NCBI GenBank assembly: GCA_018340375.1
Contig: JAFFJZ010000002.1
Span: 11,984,001 to 12,048,000, forward strand
Direction of reading: 5' to 3'
DNA length: 64,000 nt
Origin: Gonatopus flavifemur
Taxonomy: Eukaryota; Arthropoda; Insecta; Hymenoptera; Dryinidae
A model generated the notes under the pieces. The model saw only the letters and a program-made list of their open reading frames with translations. It searched no databases and was not told the origin of the DNA. How positions within the stretch are numbered: position 1 is the stretch's first letter; each line of letters begins with the position of its first letter. Both the position numbers and the translations under genes were made by a program. Positions 23,002 through 34,110 of the stretch are shown here, piece by piece.

Positions 23002-23544
23002 TGAAAATTAAATGAGAACAGCTAGATGAGTAGATAGAATCTTTTTTTAGTATTGTTTCTCGCGAAAATGCTGCGTTACTGGGAGAAGTGCTCAAAATTC
23101 CAGGCAAAAATCCTACGATTTCCTACAGGGCTGTGGAAAGAAAATTCGTGGGGTTCCCAGGGATCACCTTACGTCCTTTAATTTTGCGCAGATGTCATCC
23201 CTACACTTCAATCATTGGAAAATGGAACCTTCAGGAGATTCCAGGCTCGGGAGGAAATACTCTTTGCCCTTTTGCAGGTCTTAGTTTTCTGTGCACCCAG
23301 AAAAATGATTTACTTGAATACGAACCTACTAGACATTTCATTGCATCCAGTGAATTTTTACTTGGTTTAAGTCAATTTTATTTGAAATGACTATAAATCT
23401 ATTTGGATGAAATACATTTTTTTATTTGATCAAACTAGCAGGTGCATATTTGAATAGAAACTTAGTCAATTCGAACAAAGTTCAGTCAATCCAAATATAT
23501 TCAATATACAATGCATTTATCGCATTTATTACAGTCGATTATTA
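23002..23544. other. Intervening sequence, no supported gene
   Basis: A 100-codon plus frame (23088-23390) spans a slightly GC-richer patch with repeated CCAGG words. No domain recognised; probably repeat-derived. Confidence 0.4.
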
Positions 23545-23546
23545 TA

Positions 23547-23771
23547 CGGAGAAAAATGGTTTGTTTTTATAGCGCCTACGAAAAAAATGTGTCATCCTTG
23601 CGAAAATATTCGTTCCAGCAGCTGAGACGTTAGTTTTGTTAGCAAATTCATTTATGTCAGCAAACAAATGCAGTTGTGTCAATCATGCCTCTTGCTCTCT
23701 TAGCTAATTTTTTTCGTAGACGCTCTAAGAACAGCCCAGGTGATTATGTCAATAATACTTTCTTCCCCGTG
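23547..23771. mobile_element. MITE, CGGAGAAAAATGG ends, TA-flanked
   Basis: Left end (CA)CGGAGAAAAATGG with the first two bases apparently lost, right end CTTTCTTCCCCGTG followed by TA. Interior arms share AGCGCCTACGAAAAAAAT and ATTTTTTTCGTAGACGCTC. Confidence 0.7.
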
Positions 23772-24934
23772 TAGAAATTGATTGATTCATAAGTGTGACT
23801 AGTTTGAAAATTATTCACGAAGAGAGTCCTCCTTATTTGCAATGCCTGCACTACACAATTGGCCTTCAAGACTGATATTCCGCTCCTTTGCTCCTTCCCT
23901 GAACTCCTTCGAGCTGATCCGTTCCTCTTTTGCAATTTCAAAGCTCAAAAATGACGCATAATATTCCTAGATATCATTTGTAACGTGTTGAGGTTCTTTT
24001 CGACCGAAGAAAATTTCAACTTTCTCAAAATTCTAAACATGGGACATTCAAAATTCTAGGCATCCGTGAGCTTTCCCTCAACGTTTGAGAATCTTGGTTC
24101 TCTCGGGTTGATTGTCACACGTCACACGCTGTGTGAGAACCCGAGTAATTTCGAGGTTAACCTAATCCAAAAGTTCAGGAGATGAATCTCTAGTCGAGGC
24201 ATATGATGTTCTTTGAGGTCCTCATTGATGGTAGAAAAGATCATAGTTTTCATAAAAGTTTGCAATTCTTCATTATATAACACTATATGAGAGAGAAAGA
24301 ATTTTGTACATTATTTAAATGAACTCCTTTTAAAATGTATCTATTTCAACAGGATATGCAATCAACTCTTGAGATAGGAAATATTCAATTTCATCGCAAC
24401 ACTTCATTTCAATTCTATACCTTATTTCACTACGAGAACAGATCTTCAAAATAAAACCAATAAAAAACGATGATTTGTTGAATCGCCTTGCTGATTTCAT
24501 AATTCATTAATACGTCAATCATGAATCCTACCTGTCTTATAATAACGAAACATGCAATTCTGTTTCAAATTATCTTTAATTTTCGTATTCCTTCAATTAG
24601 ATTCTAATGTGGATTTTGAATGAAGATAATAACAACCCGAAGATTGTACCTGAATTACATTTGATTCACACGACATTGACATTACAGAACTCATGAATAT
24701 CTGATTAAGTGATCGTCGATATAAAACTCTTGTACGTTCATCGTATACTATGGATTATGAAATACACTTAATACGTGTGCGGAATATCGTGTTTGCTAAG
24801 GCTATGTAACGTTATCTCGGTTATTTTTATGCGCAAAATCAAGTGGGTGAATGAGATAAGTTATTAGTTCGTTCCCTTTTTCTAAAATCATGCATACATA
24901 TATGCATGAGACTCACAGACGGATAGGGGAAAGG
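23772..24934. other. AT-rich unique-looking sequence, no gene
   Basis: A small hairpin at about 24100-24147 (CTCGGGTT and AACCCGAG around GTGTGA words) is the only structure seen. No reading frame with a recognisable motif. Confidence 0.45.
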
Positions 24935-25380
24935 AGAAAAGTGTATAAGGTACCGCTATGTCAAGTCAGAAGTCTTCTAGTCCATGAGTACAACGGCCTT
25001 TACCTAGCTCTCACCCGCGACTCGCGGCTCGGCTGAAGACCATGCCATCTCCGCCTCTTCGTCAAGTTTTAATCGTCAACTTAGTCGAGGGTCTCATTTG
25101 CTAGCGGAAACAGAACCACTCGGAGCGAGTGTGAAAAAGAAGCACGAGGGGAGAGAGAAAGATGATGACTTTACGTTCGGTTAACACGAGGGTTCTTCCT
25201 CTTTTTCTTTACTCGTTTGTCCTCGAATACGATGAAACGAGGTGTCAAATACTTTTTGCTCATTCGCATAATTGTTTCACCTGTGGAGAAATATACTTTC
25301 TTCGAGCGTTCCCTCGTTCATTTATCCGATAAGATTGATTGTGCTGTTCTTCTTTGCTTTTTGTTGTGTATTTAGGATGG
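24935..25380 (+). promoter_or_regulatory. GC-richer unique island, candidate promoter or 5' exon
   Basis: A purine-run island (GAAGCACGAGGGGAGAGAGAAAG) with raised CpG. TGTATAAGG near 24941 is TATA-like and TCAAGTCAGAAG about 20 bases on could serve as an initiator. Downstream, CTTTGCTTTTTGTTGTGTATTTAG (about 25351-25375, shortened in meaning to a T-rich tract then AG) would make a strong 3' splice site, immediately before GATGGTTAG. No long frame follows, because a LINE inserted at about 25427. All of this is inference from composition and short motifs. Confidence 0.25.
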
Positions 25381-25626
25381 TTAGTTTGAATAAAGCGAGC
25401 ACCCGATTGTCGTAACTCTTGAATAAATTGATCGATTGATTGATTATTTATTGCATTTTGCGATAAATTTCTTATTGCAAGGGGTACAAAGTGTGAACAA
25501 TTTCATTCATTCAAACACAACGCCTGCAACTTACAGCTATTTACAACAAAAAATATATGGCTCTTGCGGTTCCTACGTTGGTTAACGTCAAGAGATGATT
25601 AGTGTTGCTTATTCTATACTCTTTAA

Positions 25627-26343
25627 GGGGTCTGTCTAGTAGCTCGCGCCGAAAAAAACGCAATTTTCGTGATTATTCCTTGGGATACTGGATAAAGGTA
25701 ATGATATAAAAGTTATTAGGCTTAGTAAATACACTCTTGAAATACATAAAAAAACTTTTTTCTTTTATTTTACACATGTATTATGACCAAAAACGTCAGC
25801 CAAACGCAACACCTCGAAAAGTAGGTAGGTCCGCCTTGTTGATAAAATCTCGGAGCTGTGTTGTCTGAAACAAAAAAAACAAAGTGCTTTAGGTTTGGTA
25901 TGACAATGGCTATGTCCCCTATGAATTTCATTCAATTATTTCAAAAAATAAAAAAATGGTAAAGAAAAAACAAAAAATTTTCAAAAAACCGTTTTTTTTT
26001 CGCCGATTTTTGAAAAAAAAATATAGTAAAATTCAAAATTTTTGAGAAAAATTTATAGGGGACATAGCGATAGGTTCAAAGAATATGTGTTTCAAATTTC
26101 ATAAGGATCGGTCGAGTAGTTTCGAAAATTTCATCAACAAGGCGAATAAAAACGTTGTTTCGAGAATAACGCGTTTAAAGTTTTTTTTACATGAAATTCT
26201 TAACAAAAACTTACTTACGCCTAGTCAGCGATGCCTGGACCGTACAAAATTCCTTCAGATTGTTCGAAGAGTTGACTTTCTTCCAATCTTTTTCCAAACG
26301 AAACCAAAACGATTTTTCAAAAGTGAGTTACTAGACAGACCCC
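25627..26343. mobile_element. piggyBac-type MITE with TTAA duplications
   Basis: GGGGTCTGTCTAGTA at the left and TACTAGACAGACCCC... reading as TACTAGACAGACCCC at the right are perfect 15-bp inverted repeats, with TTAA directly outside both (25623-25626, 26344-26347), the fixed piggyBac target. The interior has GGGGACATAGC in one orientation near 26060 and GCTATGTCCCC near 25910 in the other. No transposase frame. It lies in the 3' part of the minus-strand LINE. Confidence 0.85.
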
Positions 26344-26691
26344 TTAATATATTTGTTTGAATATCCTTCTTTGTAGTAATTATATATTGGACATCTTAAG
26401 AAGAAATGTGAGAGATCTTCAGATTCGTGTGAATTACAAATTTGACAATTCTGTGATTGTACTAATTTATAAATATTACCGTGGCACACAATCCTTATTT
26501 CACCATATTTTGATGCAAATTGGCACTGAGATTTTCTTATCACTTATCACTTTGAGATTCTCTTTGGGGACTTTACAAAGCACAGAGCTCAATCTATCGA
26601 AACATTCTTCATCTTGGTTTAGCAGATAACTTTCAAACTTCCGAAAACCTTCACACGTTATATTCTCCCAGGTACAAATAGAAAGATCCAT
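26331..26691 (-). pseudogene. LINE reverse transcriptase C-terminus with zinc knuckle
   Basis: The minus frame 26331-26543 contains CQICNSHESEDLSHFFLRC followed by PIYNYY, that is C-x2-C-x9-H-x4-C then P-I-Y, the cysteine/histidine motif at the end of R1-, jockey- and I-type LINE proteins. Just upstream, 26500-26691 continues in another frame (ECFDRLSSVLCKVPKENLKV), so a frameshift separates them. The frame ends inside the piggyBac-type element. Confidence 0.75.
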
Positions 26692-26888
26692 AAGGAGGTC
26701 TTTTTACGTGTCCAATTTTCTTCAGAATTTCAGCAAAATTACTGATTGAAACGTATTTATTTTTCACTCTTCGTGATCTATATACACATACACCCACCTG
26801 TCATTTCAAGAAACATATCTTTGGAAATCTGTTATCTGCCATTTTCAGCATTTTGATTATCCATTCCCATTCTAACTTGAATATTTTA

Positions 26889-27880
26889 CACTGTAAAAAA
26901 AAACTGGAAATTTACTGTGCAACTGGACTGGAAATTTCCAGTGCTAGTACTGGAATATGGATATTCCAGTACATGTACAGAGATTTTGTTGTTACGTTAC
27001 TGAAAATTTACCAAGCATAACTGAAAATTCAGTCATTGTACTGGAATTTTCAAGTTTGAGATGATGTACTGAAATTTTGCCATGATTTCGCGAAAATTTT
27101 ACCGGCTCGTACTACAATTTTATAGTTCTTGTGCACCAAAAAAAAATATTCCCTCAAAAAGGACTTGAGAAAAAATTTGGAATTTAGAAAAAAAAACCTA
27201 ATCGTTGGTATACTGGAATTATACAGGTTTTTAACTGCAATTCTCAGGTTTTGTGATGGAATTTTCCAGTTACTATGCAATTGAATTATACAGGTTTTGA
27301 ACTGCAATTTTCAGGTCGTGTGATGGAATTTTCCAGTTGCTATGCAACGGAATTTAATCACTGTTGCACTGAAATTTTCCACTTCTATTGGACTTCGTCA
27401 TTTCTGGCAGGAAAAATTTCAAGTCTTTATATTAAAAATTTCCTGATTGAGATTTTGAATAATAATTGTAATTGTAGCCAATGAAATTGATATATGAGGT
27501 TTTTCCAAGACTTATCCTCTTGTGTTCTAGATATGAAGCATATGTAGTAACCCAAGCTGGCCTTCCAACATGTCGCGCTATAGCTCATTGGTTAGGTCTT
27601 AGGTTTCAGTTGGTAGGCAGGTAGAAAAGTGTGGGTTCAAATCCTGTTAGGTAGACATGAGTTTCTGTCCATCCAAATGAACGATCAAAAGTTTCTCAAT
27701 CATCTTGGAACACAAGGATCCTGCAAAATCACTTTGTTCACTCCAGTTTTGATGCGGAAATTCCATAACGTTTGCACTGAATTTTTGCAGTACAAATGTG
27801 CTGAAATTTTCCGGTACATGTACAGGTTAATGACTTCCAGTACATGTACTGGAATTTTCCGGTGAAATTTTTTTACAGTG
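26889..27880. mobile_element. MITE packed with ACTGGAAATTTCCAGT words, TA-flanked
   Basis: CACTGTAAAAAAAAACTGG at the left and TTTTTTTACAGTG at the right, TA on both sides (26887-26888, 27881-27882). The interior repeats TACTGGAAT, GGAATTTTCCAGT and CCAGTACATGTAC many times in both orientations. It interrupts the minus-strand LINE and itself contains a tRNA-like module at 27573-27655. 992 bp. Confidence 0.85.
27573..27655 (+). ncRNA. tRNA-like module (SINE head or tRNA relic)
   Basis: TATAGCTCATTGGTTAG fits the RNA polymerase III box A, and GTGGGTTCAAATCCTG about 50 bases downstream contains a perfect box B core GGTTCAAATCC. I cannot fold a clean cloverleaf, so a functional tRNA is unlikely. 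It sits inside a MITE, which makes a SINE insertion or captured tRNA fragment most likely. Confidence 0.5.
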
Positions 27881-27884
27881 TATA

Positions 27885-28320
27885 TTCTATTCTAATTATT
27901 CCTAATTTTAATTTTAACGCTACGTTGTAGGAATTCTTTGGCAAGTGAAAGACTGTTTTGAAGAATTTCATTTGCGCTTTTTCTGCCAAATGAGAATATC
28001 TTAGTCCCCATATTCCACTTCCATATAGCAACACAGATGTGCATAAACTTTAATGAAGTTTCATAATACATTCCAAGGAATTCGTTTTAGTTTTCCCAAC
28101 TACCGAGCGTACTCCCTGGATCGTCATTTTATTTTCCATAACCACCAATTGTACAGCTTTCAATTCCAAAGCGGAGTTGATAATTGGTACGCCCAGATAA
28201 ACTTTTGAATAAATGTTGTAGAAGTTTTATTCACTCCAGAAATCGATTGAGGAACATCCCATTGAACGTTCTAGGTGCTTAAATTCCTCGATAACAGTTT
28301 CATTACTAAGATATATGTTC
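27885..28320 (-). pseudogene. LINE reverse transcriptase region remnant
   Basis: Reading the minus strand by eye gives VLLYGSGIWGLRYSHLAEKA then QMKFFKTVF...LPKNSYNVALKL, the region downstream of the reverse transcriptase core that usually contains YGSEIWG-like words. Upstream are YLGVPIINS and SNETVIEEFKHL, matching the usual ...F.YLGV.I block. Stops and a frameshift interrupt it. It is continuous with the zinc-knuckle part once the MITE at 26889-27880 is removed. Confidence 0.7.
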
Positions 28321-29055
28321 TTTGAGATGATATTTCATTGTTTCATTCGAACTAATTTGAATTCAGGTGAAATTCGATTAAATATACCGAGTACAACTTA
28401 CAGCGATTTGAATCTTGGAGGTGAAGTGCACAAGAGGTATTTAATTCTCACCCCACGTTTGTAATTTGCAAAAGAGATAGGATGACTCGAGAAATTTGAG
28501 GCTGAAGGAATGAAATACCATGAGAGTTAGATTGTATATCAAGTAGGATTTGAAGTATCGAATGACTTGGAGTTTTTCAAAGTAAATAAACCGTAATGTG
28601 CTGTTATGTACTGATCAAATGTTGTATCTATCAATAAATGAGATGTTCCGCAAAGATCAACAACATCTACTTTTTTCGGATGCGTGGATTGAAATCGAAT
28701 TCATATTTTATTAATTCGTATGAAAGTTGTAAACCATTCGGTATGAAATTTATCTACTAGATTCTGGTGAGATCACAATAGTAGATCTCGAATATTGGCA
28801 AATTTATGCTGATATTGAATCAATTTTAGCAAACTTATAGTGCTGAATGATATAAAATGCTAATACGGGCAGTATTGGAATGCCAGTATTAGGTTTTATG
28901 TGAGATTCCAAACAGGGTTGATCAATCAGACCAATAATGGCACGTCATTGTGCGATAAATGCATCGCTTATCGATGGCCTATATAAATGACTCCTCGAGA
29001 GTTGACTATTACAAGAAATCCATCGTTGCTCACGGAACAGGAACCATACATCAAC
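28321..29055. other. AT-rich stretch, no gene
   Basis: About 28855-28905 has GGCAGTATTGG and GCCAGTATTAGG, words like those of the element at 10937-11551, so a small relic of that class may be present. No coding signal. Confidence 0.4.
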
Positions 29056-29432
29056 CAAGAAGCTGAAAATAGCGTTCAAAATCCAGCAGCCGATTTTTGT
29101 AATTTTTTATTGAATTTCACGGAGAAAAATTGCCTGACGGTCTCAGAGGCTTTCTTGCAGAATGTAGTGAAAATCATCGCGATTGTAATATTTTATTCCA
29201 CATTTGAGGAGTACTTCTCAAGAGATGAAACATAATACTATTGATTCATTGGAAAATGTTGTTACTTTTATTCTATTATTTTTTGACCTGTTGATTCGAA
29301 AAATTTTCAGAAGAGGGATTGATCAAGTGGCTTTCAACTGAATGGTTTTGTCACTGAAATACTTGATAAAATGATTCTATCACGAGTGACATTAATTGAC
29401 TGCCAGTTTTTGGCCGCTAGTTTCAGCTTCAT
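29056..29432. mobile_element. hAT-like MITE, AAGAAGCTGAAAA...TTTCAGCTTCAT ends
   Basis: The right end GGCCGCTAGTTTCAGCTTCAT matches the family copy at 55327-55695, as does the internal ACTTGATAAAATGATTCTAT. The left end CAAGAAGCTGAAAATAGCG is more diverged. Flanking octamers ACATCAAC and ACATGAGC agree at 6 of 8, so the left boundary is tentative. Confidence 0.55.
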
Positions 29433-29779
29433 ACATGAGCTGCATAGCTGGTAATTGATTACGTTTAAATTGCCGGGTTTCCTGTACAAGTAAAATAACT
29501 ACACTGGCATGCAGTCAGCTTTCAATGTTTACATGAGGGTATTATTTATGAATAAACATCGTCATACGATCGGTTCTTCATCACAACTGGATAAAATTTG
29601 CATAAATCTAATCCAAAACCAAATCTAATCTAAAACCAAAAGGGAATTTTCTCTCATTTGATACACTTTATTTTGATTCACGAACCTAAATCTTCTCTCT
29701 CCAGTTACATAAATAATCCTCGATACTATGGTAACGCTATGGTAACACATTTCACAATACAATACAATATTGTTCTGAA
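29433..29779. other. AT-rich stretch, no gene
   Basis: Nothing recognised. Confidence 0.45.
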
Positions 29780-30011
29780 CACGGAGAGAAAAGAATAGTA
29801 ATATTTACCAACTTAACATAGTATTAGATCTGATTTTATATAAAATCGTGATTGTTACTATGTGAGAATAGAATTCCTTAGCATTTTTTTGGTAATAATT
29901 ACTATGCTACATATATATTATTACCAGGAAAATGGTGAAGAATTCTATTCTTACATAGAAACAATTATACTATGTTGGCATGGTAAATATTACCATTCTC
30001 CTCTCTCCGTG
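29780..30011. mobile_element. MITE with GGTAATATTACC words, CACGGAGAGAAAAG ends
   Basis: CACGGAGAGAAAAGAATAG and the right end CTCCTCTCTCCGTG pair, then AGTAATATTTACCA and TGGTAAATATTACC continue the arms. AA flanks both sides. The interior is built of TAGTAA, GGTAATAATTAC and TATTACCA words. 232 bp. Confidence 0.85.
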
Positions 30012-30128
30012 AAGATGATCTGAGAATTAATCAATTACTATCTGAAAAAAAAACAAAAAAATGAATGAATCGCATTGTTTTGTACCTATAGCTTTCCATA
30101 TTTATGGGTATTTATTATACATAAATCA

Positions 30129-31223
30129 TAACCATTCAAGTACACACATCCTTTCACATCTTCGGAGTACACACAAGTGCAAATTCGCACCACGCAACTT
30201 TACCGTATAATAACTCGGTTCCTATTCGACCAATTTGACCTTCTTTTTTTTCAATTTGAAGGGAAAACTATGCAGATCAACGTGGTATGGAATAAAATTC
30301 CCAAACATCTCATTTGATTAGTGAGAAATCAATTTTTTACGAAAAACGCAAAGTATGAAAATAGTTGGTGCAAATTCGCACCTGTGTGTACTTGGAGTGG
30401 TAATATGTCAGATAACCGATATCCAAAGATATGCCCTCCAGACTAAAAGCATCAGCTGCTGAAGATTCTACGAATTTAAAAGATAACTGGATCCTTCAAG
30501 TGAAACAATTCTTTGCTATCATAGAAGATATTGATTGTCGGGCTCCTCTCTCTGCCACAACGCTTGCGGAAAAAAAGTATAACATGATAGCCAAGTATTG
30601 TATTCTACATCTTTATTGTTATACCCTTACCTGATTCTAGATCAAGATCCATTAAACTATCACTTGTGTAGAATACCATTGTACTTGTGTAGATTTTTCT
30701 CCCAATTGCGTTTGCTGTCGAAATTTACAACAAGATTGATCCCCAGATCCGATATTATATCACCATCAGAGCAGGAATACTGCACCCACTGCATGAAAAA
30801 AATAAGTGACTCTTTTTTGCATCTTCTGATTGAATGCTTCACGGTGAACCCTCAAAGAAGCACCGTCTTGAAGGGATGTCGATATCTGGAGGAGAGAGAT
30901 GACACCTGGTTGCACATTCTAAGTAATTTCTCGCTTCACGCAATCAAAAAACTCTATTTATCCACAAAGTCTATCTACAGCATGTCGAAAACATGAAATG
31001 AAATAACTCAGACTTCAGTGTGATCCTCATTTTATGAAATTTAATAATAAAGTAATCTAAAAACTAGATGAATAATATAATACAAGTAAAGTAGGCACCC
31101 AACGATAGAACTGTAAGGAGCGGTTTATTCTATTTTGTACTTAAATAATTGTAATACTTACCCTAATATTAGGTCAATGTGAACTCTATTGTACAGACAA
31201 TCAAGTTCTATTACAATAAACAT
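30129..31223 (+). mobile_element. 5'-truncated LINE with a perfect 20-bp target duplication
   Basis: TATTTATTATACATAAATCA occurs at 30109-30128 and again at 31224-31243, flanking 1,095 bp. Inside, 30431-30996 encodes a LINE protein C-terminus and the 3' end runs GTTCTATTACAATAAACA. Long duplications and 5' truncation are hallmarks of target-primed reverse transcription. The first 270 bp contain an inverted pair CAAGTACACAC...GTGTGTACTTGG (about 30137-30394), perhaps a MITE that had already inserted in the source element. Confidence 0.85.
30431..30996 (+). pseudogene. LINE protein C-terminus, frameshifted
   Basis: A first frame (30431-30634) and a second (30598-30996) overlap, so one frameshift lies near 30600-30640. 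The second holds CTHCMKKISDSFLHLLIEC, again C-x2-C-x9-H-x4-C with the same spacing as the minus-strand LINE at 26.4 kb, followed by a typical tail ending SMSKT. No endonuclease or catalytic reverse-transcriptase core is left. Confidence 0.75.
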
Positions 31224-31243
31224 ATATTTATTATACATAAATC

Positions 31244-31674
31244 AACATTATCGATCTGCGAGAATAATTTAAGAATCAAGAATCACCTCAAAGTTTCGAA
31301 AATATGATGACAGTATTCCCCAGCAATTCCGTTGACAATTACTTCATGAAACCTGTTAACACGATCACAGGGAGAAAATGCATCGTCGTGGTAGCCAGCG
31401 GCTGGAAAGAGATGAGAATCAAAGACCAATGATGTTGTACGTAGAATTCTGAAGGAAATTATCGTGCGGCGCGTGGACGGAACTGTCAGATGCAATCATT
31501 AAGCTCGAAGGCATTCTCAGTCAGATTCAATTCCACGTGCATCAGAACTGTAGAGGATTAATAAGTCGTCCATGAAATTATTCAAATCAATACTATAACC
31601 AGTAAGATAAGAATCGAAATGATGTACGGAGCTGAGATTTTGGCGTATGCAATAAAACGCAGACGAAGAGGAAG

Positions 31675-31676
<2 letters not shown>
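31244..31676 (-). other. Coding-like unique patch, frames broken
   Basis: Two minus frames, 31517-31726 and 31283-31495, lie in a patch that is less AT-rich than average. The second ends GYHDDAFSPCDRVNRFHEVI and on, a composition unlike nearby chance frames (balanced residues, few K/N/I/F runs). I recognise no family, and a frame change with stops separates the two. It may be a gene relic or an unusual chance frame. Confidence 0.25.

Positions 31677-31711
<35 letters not shown>
31677..31711. repeat. (AT)n microsatellite
   Basis: About 35 bases of uninterrupted AT dinucleotide. Confidence 0.95.
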
Positions 31712-31714
<3 letters not shown>

Positions 31715-31876
31715 GTTTTCTGTCAAGAAGATCGTTCAAATGTAAATTTATGAGCAACGAGCAGAAATTATTCAATATAGACACATTCATAATTCTTAGC
31801 TTTTTTTCTTTCGTTGAAATCTACCGAAAGAGAATTTAAGGTTAATTAAAGGTATTATTTTCAAATATGAAAAATC

Positions 31877-32470
31877 AACCCATGCAGATATTACCAAGAT
31901 TGAAAAAAACCCAAGCTTGTTCCGAGGTTGGCACATGTGTCAGAAACAAACCTCCGTGAAGAACAATTGGCCCAATATAGTTCCATGATTTTCTCGTTGT
32001 TCCCAATGGATAGTCAGCCATGGTATATTTGTTCATATTTTTGAAATGGTCACTACATTTGGTACAAGCTTGGTACAAGTGTAAAAATCGAGCATTCGTT
32101 GAGAACAATTGTGCCAATATTGCCCACTGAGTGGCACAATGTTTATAAATATTAGTAAGGACTCATTAGTTTAGTTTGAGCATAATTCAACAATAGAATC
32201 AAAATTGATTGAAACATCAAAGAACACAAATTTTCCAATGATCATACAAGCTTGTCCCAGTCCTGTCACATTTTTTCTATCGTTTTGAGATAATTCATGT
32301 AAGGTATTTTGAGGGAGGAAATCATGAACTGAAATATGAATCAATTACTTTTTTCATCCATATCTGCGATCAAAAAATGGCCCAAGCTTGTCCTGATCTT
32401 GTAATTCTCAGATTTGGGCCAAGTTTGGTAAAATCTTCAAGGCAAGTCTCGGCAGGTCTTGTGCCAGGCT
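31877..32470. repeat. Island of CCAAGCTTGG-type words
   Basis: Variants such as CCCAAGCTTGTTCC, GGTACAAGCTTGGTAC, ACAAGCTTGTCCCAG, GGCCCAAGCTTGTCC and GCCAGGCTTGGTCC recur over 600 bp. The left edge has ACCCATGCAGATATT, like the end of the CCAGTACTGG element. The right end could not be fixed. Confidence 0.5.
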
Positions 32471-33736
32471 TGGTCCATCATTAAATCAATAGGACTGAAA
32501 ATTCATCTCCTGAACTTGAGTAGCCCTATTGAAAAGTTCCAACAGAAACCAATAGGTGTAATTTTATCGGAATCGACGGGTTTCTATGGATTTCATGTAG
32601 AACTCAATATTCTATCTGTTTTCATTGTTAAAATCGGTAAAACCTCATGAACACCGATGGAAAATAATTTCCTATTAGAAAACCATGGCGGGTTTGTGAC
32701 AGGATCTACGGGAATATATTGGACTGTATTGGAATTTTTCAACAGGGAGGTTACATCAGGAGAGAAACAAATCATTTAATAATTTTAAAAGACGTTTTTT
32801 AATGGCTATTACGTTTTTTGTACAAATCACTTTGATCCAACATAATTATAACATCGTCTCAAATCAGACACAATTGCAATTTTGAGCAGTAGTAAATACA
32901 AAAATGCTGTTCAATTTGGTTAAAAACATTTCAGCAGGAATAAAAATGTGTTCACACGAGTGTTCGAATATACTAACATTTTTGTGCAGTAGGTCACACA
33001 TTTTTTACAGTATTTCAATGAGGGAAATATCAATTATAATTCCGCTTTTACGTTTGAAGATTCTCGATTTGATCATCAATTCGCTAGAATCAACATTGTT
33101 CCTTCAGTGCCTTTCATCATTGATACAAGTAGTTGTAGTATGGTAGTATGGTCACGACATTTCGATTATCGTGATAAAAATATGTTCCTCTTCATTTGTA
33201 ATCAGGAACGAATGCTAGCGAAATCGACTTCTTGTGAGCACATGATTTGAATGTAATTGAATCGTAAATGTTTACCGAAAGAGATCTGTTGTCCTTGCGT
33301 GCCATTGACGTACGGTTAGTAATGAATTCAAGGTTTCCACAGTTCTTGTATCTTGATCTACTTATGCAATTTATTCTCCTTCATTACTTTGCATGAACGA
33401 CGACAGACTTCATTATATCATAACTACTATAACATCTGTGATGTAGCTAACAACGTAAAAGCTTCAGATTTGAATGAGATGTAAGAAAGTAAACACATAT
33501 GAAGATGTTCGATTAGTTCCAAGGATTCACCCACTGACGTAATTCGAAATAGATTTTATTATACACAGTGTTTTTTTCCCTATGATCACAATTTTGAATC
33601 TTTCATGATCAAATGTCGGTATATGAAAATTTCCTTGAATTCAATGACATTCCATTCGGCTTTAGAAAATTTATAGACATAAAGTCATTCAATCCAAAAA
33701 GACTGATATCTTCAACAATCATTTTGAATGCAATGA
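32471..33736. other. AT-rich stretch, no gene
   Basis: No domain, splice signal pair or element ends recognised. Two short frames near 32593-33146 look like chance. Confidence 0.4.
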
Positions 33737-34110
33737 CCCATGTAAAAATTTAGCGATTCCGCCAATGTTGACCACGGACAATGGCTCGGGCCAGGCGTGA
33801 CAGCCAATCGTAGGGGATTTATATTGCGCTAACGTTGATTGATAATGGAGGTAATATCGTGTATGTGTCGGTAGTACGGAGGTGAAAAGTTTTTGCGCAG
33901 GTTTGTGTCAGCATTGGTGCAGGATTCAACCAACATTGGTTTTATAGCAAAACTTTTGTCGACACCAACATTGGCGACCTTTCACCACCGCTGCTCCAGG
34001 CGTCAACATTGACGCTCGTTAATTGCTGGAACGATGTTATCACTTCAGTCCTTAGTCAGGCTTTCTTCCAAGGCTGCGCCGATGCCCGTCAGGGCTGGGT
34101 CAGCCTTGCG
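33737..34110. repeat. GC-richer island of CCAATGTTGG-type words
   Basis: Starts GACCCATGTAAAAATTTAG, like the ACCCATGTAGAAAT ends of the element at 10937, then carries CGCCAATGTTGACC, GCTAACGTTGATTG, CAACATTGGTTT, CCAACATTGGCG and GTCAACATTGACG. Probably another word-filled element; the right terminus is not resolved. Confidence 0.5.

Larger units (their letters stand above)
25427..28320 (-). mobile_element. 5'-truncated LINE on the minus strand, split by two DNA elements
   Basis: On the minus strand the 3' end reads GCAATAAATAATCAATCAATC, a TCAA-type tail typical of insect non-LTR elements, preceded by TTATTGCAAAATG-like sequence. Reverse-transcriptase-region remnants lie at 27885-28320 and the C-terminal zinc knuckle at 26331-26691. 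A MITE (26889-27880) and a piggyBac-type element (25627-26343) interrupt it; without them the LINE is about 1.2 kb. No clean target duplication was found. Confidence 0.8.
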
